From: Bacteroidales bacterium
Lineage (GTDB): Bacteria; Bacteroidota; Bacteroidia; Bacteroidales; UBA12077
DNA length: 42,882 bases
Assembly (NCBI GenBank): GCA_030611105.1
Contig: JAUWQL010000012.1
Location: forward strand, 1-42,882
Direction of reading: 5' to 3'
Shown: piece after piece, positions 1-8,915 of the stretch
Layout of the letters: the number at the start of each line of letters is the position of its first letter
Position numbering within the stretch: position 1 is the first letter of the stretch
Position numbers and translations under genes: made by a program
The notes under the pieces: model-generated
The model's input: only the letters and a program-made list of their open reading frames with translations
Told to the model about the DNA's origin: nothing
The model's database searches: none

Positions 1-2
1 AA

Positions 3-242
3 AGTCTTAGTGACAAAGGACAAGTTATGCCTCAGATCCATATTTTCATTCATCAAATTAAGTCTTGGTTACGAACAATATATACTTGGGTACATCCTGA
101 ACATTTTGACAGTTACTTAGATGAAATCTCGTTTAGAATAAATAGATCTATTTACAAGCAAACAATATTTCACAAAATAATGGAGAGGGTTGTTCAAAGT
201 GAGCATTTGTCTTATAGTACAATAATTGTTGCAAATAAGTAA
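3..242 (+). pseudogene. C-terminal part of an IS1595/ISXO2-like transposase, cut by the window edge
   Basis: The frame is open from base 3 and enters from outside the window, so only the last 80 or so residues are visible. The order MPQIHIFIHQIKSWL, a short linker, HPEHFDSYLDEISFRIN and then IMERVV matches the end of ISXO2-like DDE transposases, where an 'MPxVHxxxxxxKxWLxGTxHGV' block is followed by 'HLQxYLDEFxxRFNRR'. This recognition is from memory of the family. The catalytic residues lie upstream of the window, so whether the element is intact cannot be judged. The stop codon runs straight into GTAAACACCCC, which may be close to the right terminal repeat. Confidence 0.62.
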
Positions 243-309
243 ACACCCCTAAAAATTAAAATCCGAAGTTTAAAATTTCGCATAATAAACCTTTAATTAA
301 GATGGTAAT

Positions 310-714
310 TTATCTGCGTTTATCAATAAAGTATTTGGCGACTATCATTCCACAGGCTATAGTTCCACCAGCCGCAATGCCTAAATTTACACCACTTGCA
401 CTATTGCTTGTGAAATTATCAGGATCATTTACAAGAATAAGAGTAACAGTTGCAACTGCAACTCCTCCAGCAACATAAAGCATTAAATCGGCACTTTTTC
501 TTTTTTTTCTTTTTTTTAAGCTAGCATAATCGGCTAAATTTTGTGCTTCAAAATTAACAACCTGAAATTTAAATTGTTGGTAGTTTTTATTAAGTGTAAC
601 TTCAGAATTATTATAAGTATTAAGTAACAATGTATTATTTGATTCACCAGGACTTATCGAATAAGATATTTTGAAAAATAATATGCAAATAATAAATAGT
701 AAAATCTTTCTCAT
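310..714 (-). CDS. small exported membrane protein, function unknown
   Basis: The family is not recognised. The ATG at 714 gives about 134 residues and puts a classic signal segment (MRKILLFIICILFFKISYS) at the N terminus. An in-frame ATG at 747 is excluded because a TAnnTTTG promoter box lies at 735-742, between the two starts. After a polar stretch with a lysine/arginine cluster (KKRKKRK), two hydrophobic segments follow (LMLYVAGGVAVATVTLILV and a glycine-rich segment ending IVAKYFI), and the protein ends in basic residues. This predicts an exported or inner-membrane protein with a hairpin of two helices. It stands alone next to an IS remnant. Confidence 0.6.
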   Translation of the reverse strand: MRKILLFIICILFFKISYSISPGESNNTLLLNTYNNSEVTLNKNYQQFKFQVVNFEAQNLADYASLKKRKKRKSADLMLYVAGGVAVATVTLILVNDPDNFTSNSASGVNLGIAAGGTIACGMIVAKYFIDKRR

Positions 715-734
715 TTTCAACTGCCTTTTTAAAG

Positions 735-742
735 CAAAAATA
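735..742 (-). promoter_or_regulatory. Bacteroidota -7 promoter box for the 310-714 gene
   Basis: On the minus strand this reads TATTTTTG, matching TAnnTTTG. It lies 20 bp upstream of the ATG at 714 and rules out the longer start at 747. No good -33 TTTG is seen at the usual spacing. Confidence 0.5.
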
Positions 743-942
743 TTCAATTAAATCAAAACTAATATAAATAGCCTAAATGCCAAAGTTTAAAGATAATAAT
801 TATCAGTTAATTATAAATAATGAATAACTTAATTATGATAATTTGTTAAAAAAATAGTTAAACCATTAAAATTTGTTGATAAAAATTATGCAAATATAAA
901 CTCAAATAATGGATTTAAACAATATGAGGATTAAAAAACTTA

Positions 943-1047
943 GGGGCTGTCGAAAAAGTATTCGATAGCCCTTTTTATTCGCCCTGTACGTAAACAATTC
1001 TAAATATTAGACTCTCTATAAGATAATTAAACTTTTTCAACAGCCCC
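943..1047. mobile_element. 105-bp MITE-like element with transposon-type terminal inverted repeats
   Basis: The left end GGGGCTGTCGAAAAAGT matches the reverse complement of the right end (GGGGCTGTTGAAAAAGT) at 16 of 17 positions. There is no open frame inside. The left 28 bases also fold into a perfect hairpin (GGGCTGTCGAA paired with TTCGATAGCCC) followed by TTTTT, so the same bases could act as a rho-independent terminator. No clear target-site duplication is visible. It is either a MITE or the joined ends of a deleted IS. Confidence 0.55.
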
Positions 1048-1067
1048 ATTTTACTAGGATACTTCAT

Positions 1068-1124
1068 TAACCCCAGGCTTAAGCCTGGGGTTAGTAAGAC
1101 ATTATAAAAGGAGGGCTTTAGCCC
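1068..1124. repeat. REP-type palindrome pair
   Basis: The core CCCCAGGCTTAAGCCTGGGG is part of a 26-bp perfect palindrome at 1068-1093. It is followed 20 bases later by a second palindrome, GGGCTTTAGCCC, at 1113-1124. Two GC-rich palindromes with a 'GGCTTxAGCC' core, close together in an AT-rich intergenic region, look like the REP/BIME elements mobilised by IS200/IS605-related REP-associated transposases. No such transposase is in the window. The rest of the gap from 715 to 1195 holds nothing else I can identify. Confidence 0.5.
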
Positions 1125-1195
1125 GAAATTAAATTATTTTACCGGACAGTAATAATTTATATTTTAATTTCTTTTGTATCCGGAGTATTTTTTAA

Positions 1196-2086
1196 CTAAA
1201 ACCAAATATCCAAAATGAGTTCAGTTATTGTAAAAGCTGCAAAAATTATGCTTGCGATTCCGTTGGTAGTAAAAAATGCCAGATTAACTTTACTTAAATC
1301 ATTAGGTTTTACCAAAGTGTGCTGGTAAAATAACAATCCAATAAAAACGAAGGACCCAATCCAGTAAAGTATCCCAAATTGTCCGAAATAACCTGCAAAA
1401 ACTACAATTAGTGCAGTAAGTATATGCAATAATGTCGATGCTGATAAAGCTCCTTTTTTACCAAAAAACACAGGGAATGATTTTAATTCTTCCTCTTTAT
1501 CAAAATCTAAATCCTGTAATGCATAAATAATATCAAATCCGCTTACCCATAATAAAACTACAAATGAATATAAAACAGGAAGTAGGGCAAATTCACCTGT
1601 AACAGCCAGATATGCACCAATAGGAGCAAGAGATAATCCCAGTCCTAAAATTAAATGACAAAGTGCAGTGAATTTTTTTGTAAGGCTGTAACCTAAAATT
1701 ATTAACAGGGCAACCGGCGATAATCTGAAAGTAAGTGTATTAATAAAATACGTTGTTACAAAAAACAATATTGAGTTTATTATAACGAATAATAATGCTG
1801 ATTTTGCTTTAATTATTCCTGCCGGAATTTCACGAATTGCCGTTCTCGGGTTTTTTATATCAATTTCTCTATCAATAAATCGATTGAAAGCCATAGCTGC
1901 ATTACGTGCAAAAACCATACATAGAATTACAAATAAAAAAAGCTTCCATTCAAATTCTGATTCGGTTTGATGTAATGCTAAAAAGTAGCCAATAAAGGCA
2001 AAAGGCATTGCAAAAACGGTATGACTGAATTTTACTAACGACAGGTATTTTTTTACTTTCTTCTTGGTTTTTTTAATCATTTTCAA
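1196..2086 (-). CDS. UbiA-family prenyltransferase (probably menaquinone pathway)
   Basis: This is an integral-membrane aromatic prenyltransferase of 296 residues, about the family's usual length. Both Mg-prenyl-diphosphate motifs are present: N68-RFID-REID76 (NxxxDxxxD) and D185-IIYALQD-LDFD196. The rest is a series of about eight hydrophobic helices. The family moves a polyprenyl chain onto an aromatic ring. The window also encodes MqnA of the futalosine route, so the likelier role is the futalosine-pathway prenyltransferase (MqnP type) rather than ubiquinone synthesis. That assignment is inference; 4-hydroxybenzoate octaprenyltransferase is the usual automatic label. It lies 33 bp downstream of the macrodomain gene on the same strand. 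Confidence 0.82.
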   Translation of the reverse strand: MKMIKKTKKKVKKYLSLVKFSHTVFAMPFAFIGYFLALHQTESEFEWKLFLFVILCMVFARNAAMAFNRFIDREIDIKNPRTAIREIPAGIIKAKSALLFVIINSILFFVTTYFINTLTFRLSPVALLIILGYSLTKKFTALCHLILGLGLSLAPIGAYLAVTGEFALLPVLYSFVVLLWVSGFDIIYALQDLDFDKEEELKSFPVFFGKKGALSASTLLHILTALIVVFAGYFGQFGILYWIGSFVFIGLLFYQHTLVKPNDLSKVNLAFFTTNGIASIIFAAFTITELILDIWF

Positions 2087-2119
2087 TAAAAATATTAGCC
2101 AATCTTTGTGCTCATTTAA

Positions 2120-2638
2120 TTATTCCAGAGCCAAATTAATAAGTTTCTCTTTATATATATCATAATTTTCTTCATCAAAGCAAACGAAGTATACATTCTT
2201 TATTTTCTTATTTTGATTTAGAAAATTATTTACTGTACGAATTGCAATATCAGCTGCCATATCTTTAGGAAAACGATAAACACCTGTGCTTATATTTGGA
2301 AAAGCAACAGTTGTTAGCTTTTTATCCAAAGCAATTTGTAAACTATTCTTATAACAATTGGCTAATAATTGAGGTTCATTATCCATACCACCATGCCATA
2401 CGGGTCCTACAGTATGAATAATATATTTTGCAGGTAAAAGATATGATCTGGTTATTTTTGCTTCGCCTGTTTCACAACCATTTAAAGCACGGCATTCGTT
2501 TAAGAGCTCCAGACCGGCAGAACGATGAATGGCACCATCTACACCACCGCCACCTAACAATGTTTTGTTTGCTGCATTTACAATTGCATCAACTTCCATC
2601 TTAGTGATATCGCCTTTTACCAGTTCTATTTTTGACAT
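2120..2638 (-). CDS. macrodomain protein, probable O-acetyl-ADP-ribose deacetylase
   Basis: This is a single macrodomain of about 172 residues. The start [12 protein letters not shown] fits homologues; an ATG 21 bp further upstream is open but would add an unusual extension. Visible motifs are NAAN (residues 21-24), the glycine loop [16 protein letters not shown], and the substrate loop [11 protein letters not shown]. These are the ADP-ribose-binding and catalytic parts of YmdB/MacroD-type enzymes, which hydrolyse O-acetyl-ADP-ribose or remove ADP-ribose from acidic residues. It is probably cytosolic and reads in the same direction as the prenyltransferase downstream. Confidence 0.88.
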   Translation of the reverse strand: MSKIELVKGDITKMEVDAIVNAANKTLLGGGGVDGAIHRSAGLELLNECRALNGCETGEAKITRSYLLPAKYIIHTVGPVWHGGMDNEPQLLANCYKNSLQIALDKKLTTVAFPNISTGVYRFPKDMAADIAIRTVNNFLNQNKKIKNVYFVCFDEENYDIYKEKLINLALE

Positions 2639-2674
2639 TTGTTTAGATATTAGTATCAAGTATTTAGTATTAAG

Positions 2675-2710
2675 CTTGCCACCTACCTGACGGCAGTCAG
2701 GGCAGGCAAG
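2675..2710. repeat. REP-like hairpin between the macrodomain gene and pheT
   Basis: CTTGCC and CCTGAC on the left pair with GTCAGG and GGCAAG on the right around a GGCA loop. The element is GC-rich against an AT-rich background and sits within the 173-bp gap. The rest of that gap (2755-2811) is a run of imperfect repeats built on AACTTTGAACTTTAAACTC. It may double as the end of the pheT transcript, but there is no T tract. Confidence 0.4.
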
Positions 2711-2811
2711 AACACTAAGAATGCACTAAGTTTTACACGCTAAATTAAACTATAGCCTTAAGCTTTGAACCTTGAATTTAAAACTCAAAACTTTGAACTT
2801 TAAACTCAAAA

Positions 2812-5259
2812 CTATCTTATTTGAGCACCCAATTCCTTCTCGAATACTCTTATAAAGTTATTCATTATTTTATCAATTTGCTTATCCGTAAGTGTTTTGT
2901 TTTCATCCTGTAAAATGAAACTTATAGCATACGACTTTTTATCAGCACCCAATTTTTCGCCTTCGAAAACATCAAATAAAGATACTTTCTTAAGAAGTTT
3001 TCTTTCTGATTTATATGCAAGTTCTTTAATATTAGCGAACTTAACTTCTTTGTTTAATAATAATGCTAAATCACGGCGAACTTCAGGATACTTAGGAATC
3101 TCTGTGTAACGTATGCTGTTTTTAGCTGAAAGTTTTAAAACTGTATCCCACGAGAATTCAGCAAAATAAACCTTGGTGTTGATATCGAAAGCTTTTAATA
3201 GCTTTTTATTTAAAATCCCGAAATTAACAAGTTTATTTTTATTGTATTGATAACTTAATCCTTCAGTGAATAAATCAGATGAAACATCTTCGCTTTTAAT
3301 CTGATTTAAATCAAACCCCAATTTTTCGAGAATATTTTCGACATAAGTTTTTAATAAAAAGAAGCTTGTGGGTTCTACTTTCGTAATCCAGTTTTCTTCG
3401 GTTTTGTTTCCGGTAATAAAAATAGCTAAATGTTGTTCTTCGTTATATTTTTTAAGTAGATTTTCGCTTTCAGAATCTTTTAAATAATAGCAATTTCCAA
3501 ATTCGTATAATTTTAAATCAGGATTTCGTCTGTTTTGGTTATACATTATCGATTCTAATCCACCAAATAATAGGGTTTGGCGCATTACATTTAAATCGAT
3601 GCTTAAGGGATTATAAATTTTAACCAAATTGGAAGCTTTGTAAGTTTCAAGATTATTGTAATAATCAGCTTTTGTAAGCGAATTACACATAATTTCGTTA
3701 AAACTATTCGCAGTTAAAATATCCGAAATTGTATTCTGAATTTTTTCTTTATCAGGTTTTGGCGAATATGATAAGCTTGAATTTACATGCTCGGATATCT
3801 CAATATTATTGTATCCGTAAATACGCAATACCTCTTCAATAACATCTACTTCGCGCTGCACGTCAACTCTGTAAGTCGGAACTTCAAGACTTAGTTTTTC
3901 ATCATCTTCTTTTACGATTTTAATGTCTAAAGATTCGAGAATGTTTTTTACTTTTTCTTTCTCGATTTCTTTTCCGATAAGTCGTTTCAGATTTCTGAAA
4001 GTTAAATCAACTTTATAATCTACAACCGGATTAGGGTAAATATCAACAATTTCTGATGAAATTTCTCCACCTGAAATTTCTTTCATCAGCAAAGCGGCGC
4101 GTTTAAGTGCATAAACAGTACCGTTAGGATCTGATCCACGTTCAAAACGGAATGATGCATCAGTATGCAAATCATGTCGTTTGGCTGTTTTTCTAACGTA
4201 AACCGAATTGAAATGAGCGCTTTCAATGAAAACATTTTTTGTGTTTTCAGTAACTCCCGATTTAATACCACCAAATACTCCGGCGATACACATTCCGTTA
4301 TTTTCATTACAGATCATTAAATCATCAGACGAAAGTTCTCTTTTTTCTTCATCAAGTGTAGTAAAAAGAGTTCCTCTGGGTAAAGTTTTTATAATTACTT
4401 TGTTTCCTTGAATTATATCTGCATCAAAAAAGTGAAGTGGTTGCCCTGTTTCATGCAACACAAAATTCGAAATATCAACTAAATTATTAATAGGTTTTAA
4501 ACCAATTGCTTTTAATCTGTTTTGTAACCATTCCGGTGATGTTTTAACTTTTACATTACTAACAGTTACCCCGGTATATCGTGGACAGGCTTCTTTATTC
4601 TCAACAATAATCTCAATTGGTAAGTTATTATTATCAACTTTAAAGTCATCAACTGAAGGCTTTATAAGTTCTGTTTTTTTGGTCAGACTTAAATATGCTG
4701 CTAAATCGCGGGCAGTACCAATATGCGAAGCTCCGTCAATTCTGTTTGGTGTTAAACCGATTTCAAAAACAGTATCGGTTTCAATATTGAAATATTTTTT
4801 TGCGGGTATCCCGATTTTAGCAGAATCATCTAAAACCATTATTCCATCGTGTGATGTTCCCAGTCCAATTTCATCTTCGGCGCAAATCATTCCTTCGGAA
4901 GGTTCCCCACGCATTTTGGCTTTTTTGATTTTAAATTCTTCATCACCTGAATAAAGGGTCGTGCCAACTGTTGCAACTACAACTTTTTGACCTATGGCTA
5001 CGTTTGGAGCACCGCAAACAATAGGTAATTCAGTTCCGTTTCCTACATCAACGGTGGTTACCGTAAGTTTATCAGCATTAGGATGCTTTTCACATGAAAT
5101 AACTTTACCGATAACTAATCCTTCTAATCCGCCTTTAACAGATTCGAAGTGTTCAATTCCTTCTACTTCAAGTCCTGTATCGGTAAGTATTTTTGAAACT
5201 TCTTCCGCTGATAAATCAGTGTTGATATAATTTTTAAGCCAGTTGTATGAAATTTTCAT
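2812..5259 (-). CDS. pheT: phenylalanine-tRNA ligase beta subunit
   Basis: At 815 residues this is the normal size for the bacterial beta subunit. In order: an N-terminal domain and a tRNA-binding OB fold (about 1-150; KHPNADKLTVTTVDVG); the B3/B4 editing region (about 210-390; DISNFVLHETGQPLHFFDAD); the B5 domain; a degenerate catalytic core; and a C-terminal FDX-ACB domain (YPEVRRDLALLLN onward) that holds the anticodon stem of tRNA-Phe. It works as an alpha2-beta2 enzyme in the cytosol. pheS is not adjacent, so the two subunits are encoded apart, as in several Bacteroidota. A -7 box sits 24 bp upstream. Confidence 0.97.
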   Translation of the reverse strand: MKISYNWLKNYINTDLSAEEVSKILTDTGLEVEGIEHFESVKGGLEGLVIGKVISCEKHPNADKLTVTTVDVGNGTELPIVCGAPNVAIGQKVVVATVGTTLYSGDEEFKIKKAKMRGEPSEGMICAEDEIGLGTSHDGIMVLDDSAKIGIPAKKYFNIETDTVFEIGLTPNRIDGASHIGTARDLAAYLSLTKKTELIKPSVDDFKVDNNNLPIEIIVENKEACPRYTGVTVSNVKVKTSPEWLQNRLKAIGLKPINNLVDISNFVLHETGQPLHFFDADIIQGNKVIIKTLPRGTLFTTLDEEKRELSSDDLMICNENNGMCIAGVFGGIKSGVTENTKNVFIESAHFNSVYVRKTAKRHDLHTDASFRFERGSDPNGTVYALKRAALLMKEISGGEISSEIVDIYPNPVVDYKVDLTFRNLKRLIGKEIEKEKVKNILESLDIKIVKEDDEKLSLEVPTYRVDVQREVDVIEEVLRIYGYNNIEISEHVNSSLSYSPKPDKEKIQNTISDILTANSFNEIMCNSLTKADYYNNLETYKASNLVKIYNPLSIDLNVMRQTLLFGGLESIMYNQNRRNPDLKLYEFGNCYYLKDSESENLLKKYNEEQHLAIFITGNKTEENWITKVEPTSFFLLKTYVENILEKLGFDLNQIKSEDVSSDLFTEGLSYQYNKNKLVNFGILNKKLLKAFDINTKVYFAEFSWDTVLKLSAKNSIRYTEIPKYPEVRRDLALLLNKEVKFANIKELAYKSERKLLKKVSLFDVFEGEKLGADKKSYAISFILQDENKTLTDKQIDKIMNNFIRVFEKELGAQIR

Positions 5260-5283
5260 TGTATATTACTTTAAAACGAAATG

Positions 5284-5291
5284 CAAAAATA
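5284..5291 (-). promoter_or_regulatory. -7 promoter box for pheT
   Basis: On the minus strand this reads TATTTTTG, 24 bp before the pheT ATG. The -33 element is not convincing. The rest of 5260-5494 shows no other signal. Confidence 0.45.
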
Positions 5292-5494
5292 TAAAAAATT
5301 GGGCAGGAAATAGTAATAGTTTTAGGTTTAAAGTGTATAGTTTGAAGTTTACAATAGAATTGTATCAATGTCTGAATATGGTTGACGTAATTAGACATTA
5401 TTTTTCATTATAATGTTTATATATTGCTGTTGATAACGAGTTATGTCTTGAAAAGATATTAAAATTATCGATTTTTTAATTTTATAAGTTGTTT

Positions 5495-6250
5495 TTATAT
5501 ATTCAGCCATTTCCTAAAATCACTCATTCTGTTGTAACTCACAATTATATCATTATCAGGTTTTGGTTTTAATTCAATTTTAATTCTGCTTTTTGATAAT
5601 GAATACATATTTTCAATAGAAGATATATTTACAATAAACTGACGGTTAACTCTAAAAAAGTCTTTTGGGTTGATGATATTTTCCAATTTATCAAGAGAAT
5701 AATCAATAGGGTAGTTATTGTTGCTTTTTGTACAAAGAAAAATATTTTCGGTATCGATATAAAAATATGCTATATCATTTGTTTTTATACTTTTTATTTT
5801 TTGTGCATAGCGAACAATAAACCTTTCCTGGTATTCTGGTTTTTTATTATAAAGATTAATTAATGCATCAAAATCAATTGTATTTGCATTTTGTATTTGA
5901 TTTAATTCTTTGAATTTTTCTAAGCTTTGTTCTAATTCCTGAATTTCAATTGGTTTTAATAAATAATCGATACTGTTAACTTTAAATGCCTTAATTGCAT
6001 ATTGATCGTAAGCAGTGGTGAATATAACCGGTGTTTTAATTTTTATTTGCTCGAAAATTTTAAAACAAAGTCCGTCGGCAAGATGAATATCAAGAAAAAT
6101 TAAATCGGTTTTATTATTATGGAACCATTTTACAGCATTTTCTATAGAGTCTATTTTATCCTGAACAAATATTCTTTCATCAATTTTATGCAACATTTTC
6201 TCAAGATTATTTGCTGCAACTTTTTCATCTTCAATTATTAATACGTTCAT
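5495..6250 (-). CDS. LytTR-family response regulator, orphan
   Basis: Two-domain transcription factor of 251 residues. The receiver domain (about 1-120) has the acidic pair E7/D8, phospho-acceptor D54 (IFLDIHLADG) and the conserved Lys-Pro pair K99-P100 (YLLKPIE). The LytTR DNA-binding domain (about 145-251) has the typical FFRVNRQFIVNISSIENM block. Such regulators usually pair with a LytS/YehU-type kinase encoded upstream. None is adjacent, but the decayed tail of such a kinase lies at 8916-9071 on the same strand. Target genes are unknown. Confidence 0.9.
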   Translation of the reverse strand: MNVLIIEDEKVAANNLEKMLHKIDERIFVQDKIDSIENAVKWFHNNKTDLIFLDIHLADGLCFKIFEQIKIKTPVIFTTAYDQYAIKAFKVNSIDYLLKPIEIQELEQSLEKFKELNQIQNANTIDFDALINLYNKKPEYQERFIVRYAQKIKSIKTNDIAYFYIDTENIFLCTKSNNNYPIDYSLDKLENIINPKDFFRVNRQFIVNISSIENMYSLSKSRIKIELKPKPDNDIIVSYNRMSDFRKWLNI

Positions 6251-6356
6251 GTTTGTCGATTAGTTATAAAGCCACGAATGCACGAATTATTTTTTATAAA
6301 ATTCGTTTTCAATTTGTGAATTTGTGGCAAAAAAATGCCGTATAGAATAAATCTTT

Positions 6357-6917
6357 TTATCTTTTTATAAAATTATAATTATTCCCGATTTTTTCTGACA
6401 GAATAAAGTTATTGTTTTTACAAAATAATTCTGTCAGACAATTTTCTGCTACTTGCTTATTCTTAAATTTAGAACCTAATCCATTATTAACTATAGAAAT
6501 TATACCGTCGTTTTTTAAAATTCTGTGAAGTTCATCAATTAGCTTTTCTTTATCTTTTATCATAAATATTACATTAAATAAAAGTACAATATCAATACTT
6601 TTGTCCGGTAATCCTGTTCCGGTATTGGTCACTATTGTTTTAACATTCTTTAGCTTATGTTTTTTTATCTTTTTTTCAATAATTTTTATTGCCGACGGAT
6701 GTATATCCAAAGCATATATCATTCCTTGTGAACCGACAATTTTAGTAGCCGGAATAGTAACAAAACCCGGACCACAGCCATAATCTAAAACATGGTTTCC
6801 TTCTTTTATTCCACTTCGGATAATTTCCTTTTTTATGTTACGAATGTTTTTCACTATATTCATAACATTTACCATCATTCTAAAATGAATGTTTGACACT
6901 GCTTTTTCTGTTTTCAT
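6357..6917 (-). CDS. class I SAM-dependent methyltransferase
   Basis: This is a short (186 residues) Rossmann-type methyltransferase. Motif I is HVLDYGCGPGFVT (about residues 42-54), the acidic end of strand 2 is YALDIHP, and motif IV is DIVLLFNVIFMI, followed by LHRILKNDGIISIV. These assign SAM binding, but the substrate cannot be read from sequence. The start ATG overlaps the stop of the upstream GNAT gene (ATGA overlap), so the two are translationally coupled. Confidence 0.85.
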   Translation of the reverse strand: MKTEKAVSNIHFRMMVNVMNIVKNIRNIKKEIIRSGIKEGNHVLDYGCGPGFVTIPATKIVGSQGMIYALDIHPSAIKIIEKKIKKHKLKNVKTIVTNTGTGLPDKSIDIVLLFNVIFMIKDKEKLIDELHRILKNDGIISIVNNGLGSKFKNKQVAENCLTELFCKNNNFILSEKIGNNYNFIKR

Positions 6918-7399
6918 TGTATAATCTTTTTCATTATAAAATCTTTATCTTCATCTTTTTCCACCACGAAAAATCCCTTTCTTTTATAAAGTAATTTTGC
7001 CCTATTTTCTTTATCCACACTCAAAGAAATTGACTTAATTCCCTTTGAGAAATATATTTTGGAAATCTCATCTATTAATTTTGTCCCAATTCCCTGATTT
7101 CTGAATTTTTCCTTAACTGCCATACAGATTTCAGGTGTGTTTTCATCAATAAATCCAAAACCTGCATTGGATTTGCTGAATGTTCTTCCCCAAATTGCAC
7201 CAATAAGTTCATTATTGATTAATGCAACAAGTGCGAGGTCATTTGGGAGAGCGCCCCAATGATCGATATACTTTGATATATCAGGATTATCTAAAATAGA
7301 TTTTGGAAACAGAGGTTGGCCTTCTGGAACAAAAAGAGCCAAATAAAGCATTTCTTTCAGAAAGTCAGTTTCTTTATGTTTAATTTTTCTAATTTTCAT
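6914..7399 (-). CDS. GNAT-family N-acetyltransferase
   Basis: 161 residues with the GNAT core. The acetyl-CoA loop is in KEKFRNQGIGTKLIDEI (about residues 115-131), and beta-strand 5 with its following helix is ISLSVDKENRAKLLYKRKGF. The first half covers the divergent acceptor side, so the substrate is unknown. Its stop overlaps the start of the methyltransferase, suggesting a two-gene unit that modifies a small molecule or a protein terminus. The gap 7400-7585 upstream of the hydrolase end holds no feature I can identify. Confidence 0.85.
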   Translation of the reverse strand: MKIRKIKHKETDFLKEMLYLALFVPEGQPLFPKSILDNPDISKYIDHWGALPNDLALVALINNELIGAIWGRTFSKSNAGFGFIDENTPEICMAVKEKFRNQGIGTKLIDEISKIYFSKGIKSISLSVDKENRAKLLYKRKGFFVVEKDEDKDFIMKKIIQ

Positions 7400-7585
7400 A
7401 TTTATTTTATAGTGTACTATTGTGTAAAATTATAAACAAATATGTTGTCGATAATTTTGTTCAATTGTTTATCTGTTTATTTGGTGATTTGTTTATTAGG
7501 ATAAAATCATCAGATATTTAATTTCAAATCAACAATTAAAAAAATCCTGACAGAGTCGATTTTTTATCGGAAACTTCCGAAAAAC

Positions 7586-8595
7586 TTATTTAATGACCTC
7601 CTTTATCCATTCATCCGTTTTTAATATCACTTCTTCGTTAAAATTCTCGGTCATGTATTTCCAGGTTCTGTTTTCAATTCCATGTTGCATTGATTTAACT
7701 TTAGCAAAGGCATGTGTTGTATTTTTTATATGTATAAACTTACCTTTGCCGGGATGATAATGGTTTACAACATCCACAATAGTTTCGTGGTCATATCTCG
7801 AAAAAGCCTCAATATCTGCATCAGCCCAAAAAACAAGAACATCGGCATCTGTTTTACTCCAATATTCCGTTAAGTTATAATCATCAATTTGAACAAATAC
7901 GTTATAATTCCGCCCCCAAATTCTTTCCTCTCCATCGTAAAACATTAGTTCTTTAAAAATAGTTGACAAAGCGGTATCCTTTGCGATTAATGAGGGTTTG
8001 TTTTTATCAATAAATAATGAGTGGATTATTTTGTAATAATTTAGCATATTGTTCTCATTTTCTACATAGTCTGTACCAAGAATAGGGTTTTGTACCCGAA
8101 ACATTTCAATAAGATATTCTCTCCATGGCTTTAAAGTTGTTCCGTAAACAATTACGCCTTTTACCTTTTCCTGATTTGCAATTATCGGTGCAACTATTCC
8201 GCCCAATGAATGTCCCCAGATAAAAACCTTACTTGTATCAACAAAATCATATGATTTTAGTTTTTGTAATCCCTTTAAAAAAGCTTCTGTTTCTGTCTGA
8301 AAACCAATATCATTACATTTTGAAATATTGTTGCAATCACCAATCCCGGGTTTTTCAATACGCATAATCACATAGCCTTTATCGCACAAACCTTTAACTA
8401 ATTGTATATAGGGATGTTTGTCGCCAACATTATCAATAGAACTACAAGTGTAACCCTGAATAAATAAAATTGCCGGTAATTTACCCGGCCTTTTAGGTTT
8501 ATCAATAATTACCCGTATATATCCATCGTCAAATTCAAAGTTATCATATATAATTTCGTGAGTTTCAGATTTTTCATAAGGAAATTCCCTTTTCG
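7586..8595 (-). CDS. alpha/beta hydrolase half of a frameshifted PDZ-hydrolase gene
   Basis: The alpha/beta-hydrolase signature is complete: an oxyanion region FIQGYTCSSID, the nucleophile elbow WGHSLGG, an acid in VFWADADIEAF and the histidine in IKNTTHAFAK. The frame has no ATG near its homologous beginning; the first usable codon is a TTG at 8389, well inside the domain. Upstream of that the same frame stays open to 8618 and keeps coding sensible sequence (IIDKPKRPGKLPAILFIQGY). It joins the PDZ frame by a single -1 shift near 8589-8596, in an AAAAGGG run. I read this as the second half of one exported PDZ-hydrolase gene broken by loss of one base. Confidence 0.7.
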
Positions 8596-8904
8596 GATAA
8601 TTTTGAAATTTACTTTATCGCCTTCTCTGCTTAATGAAACTTGCTGTTTCAAGTCTTGCATAGTTTTTATGTCATTACCGTTAATGCTTAATAAGATATC
8701 GGCAGGTTTTAATTTATGCTTTTTCGTAAGGCTGATATTTTTCAAACTGTCAATATTAATTCCGGATTTGATATTATAAATATCAGCAACAGAATCAGTA
8801 ATTTCTGTTCCGTAAACCCCAAGATATGCTCTTCGTTTTAATTCCTGTGAGTTACTTATTTGAGATAAGGATATAAGTACGATTATTGAAAGAATGATTT
8901 TCAT
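8509..8904 (-). CDS. signal peptide and PDZ domain, N-terminal half of the frameshifted hydrolase gene
   Basis: The start MKIILSIIVLISLSQISNSQ is a signal peptide, so the ancestral product was exported. Residues about 25-105 form a PDZ domain (RRAYLGVYG, then HKLKPADILLSINGNDI and GDKVNFKIIRKG). After IIRKG the frame drifts into unrelated sequence and stops. The homologous reading continues in the neighbouring frame as the alpha/beta hydrolase. The ATG is 11 bp after the stop of a histidine-kinase remnant, so it probably once belonged to a kinase-hydrolase transcript. Confidence 0.68.
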   Translation of the reverse strand: MKIILSIIVLISLSQISNSQELKRRAYLGVYGTEITDSVADIYNIKSGINIDSLKNISLTKKHKLKPADILLSINGNDIKTMQDLKQQVSLSREGDKVNFKIIRKGNFLMKNLKLTKLYMITLNLTMDIYG

Positions 8905-8915
8905 GTCAAGTATTT

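Noticed and set aside
4086..4307. Open frames antisense to or offset within pheT, dnaN, htpG and other large genes
   Set aside because: They overlap well-supported genes, lack family resemblance, and arise from the codon composition of the real frame.
8580..8610. Programmed -1 frameshifting joining the PDZ and hydrolase frames
   Set aside because: The A/G run is not a slippery heptamer in the PDZ reading frame, and no stimulatory structure is evident. A one-base deletion is more likely.
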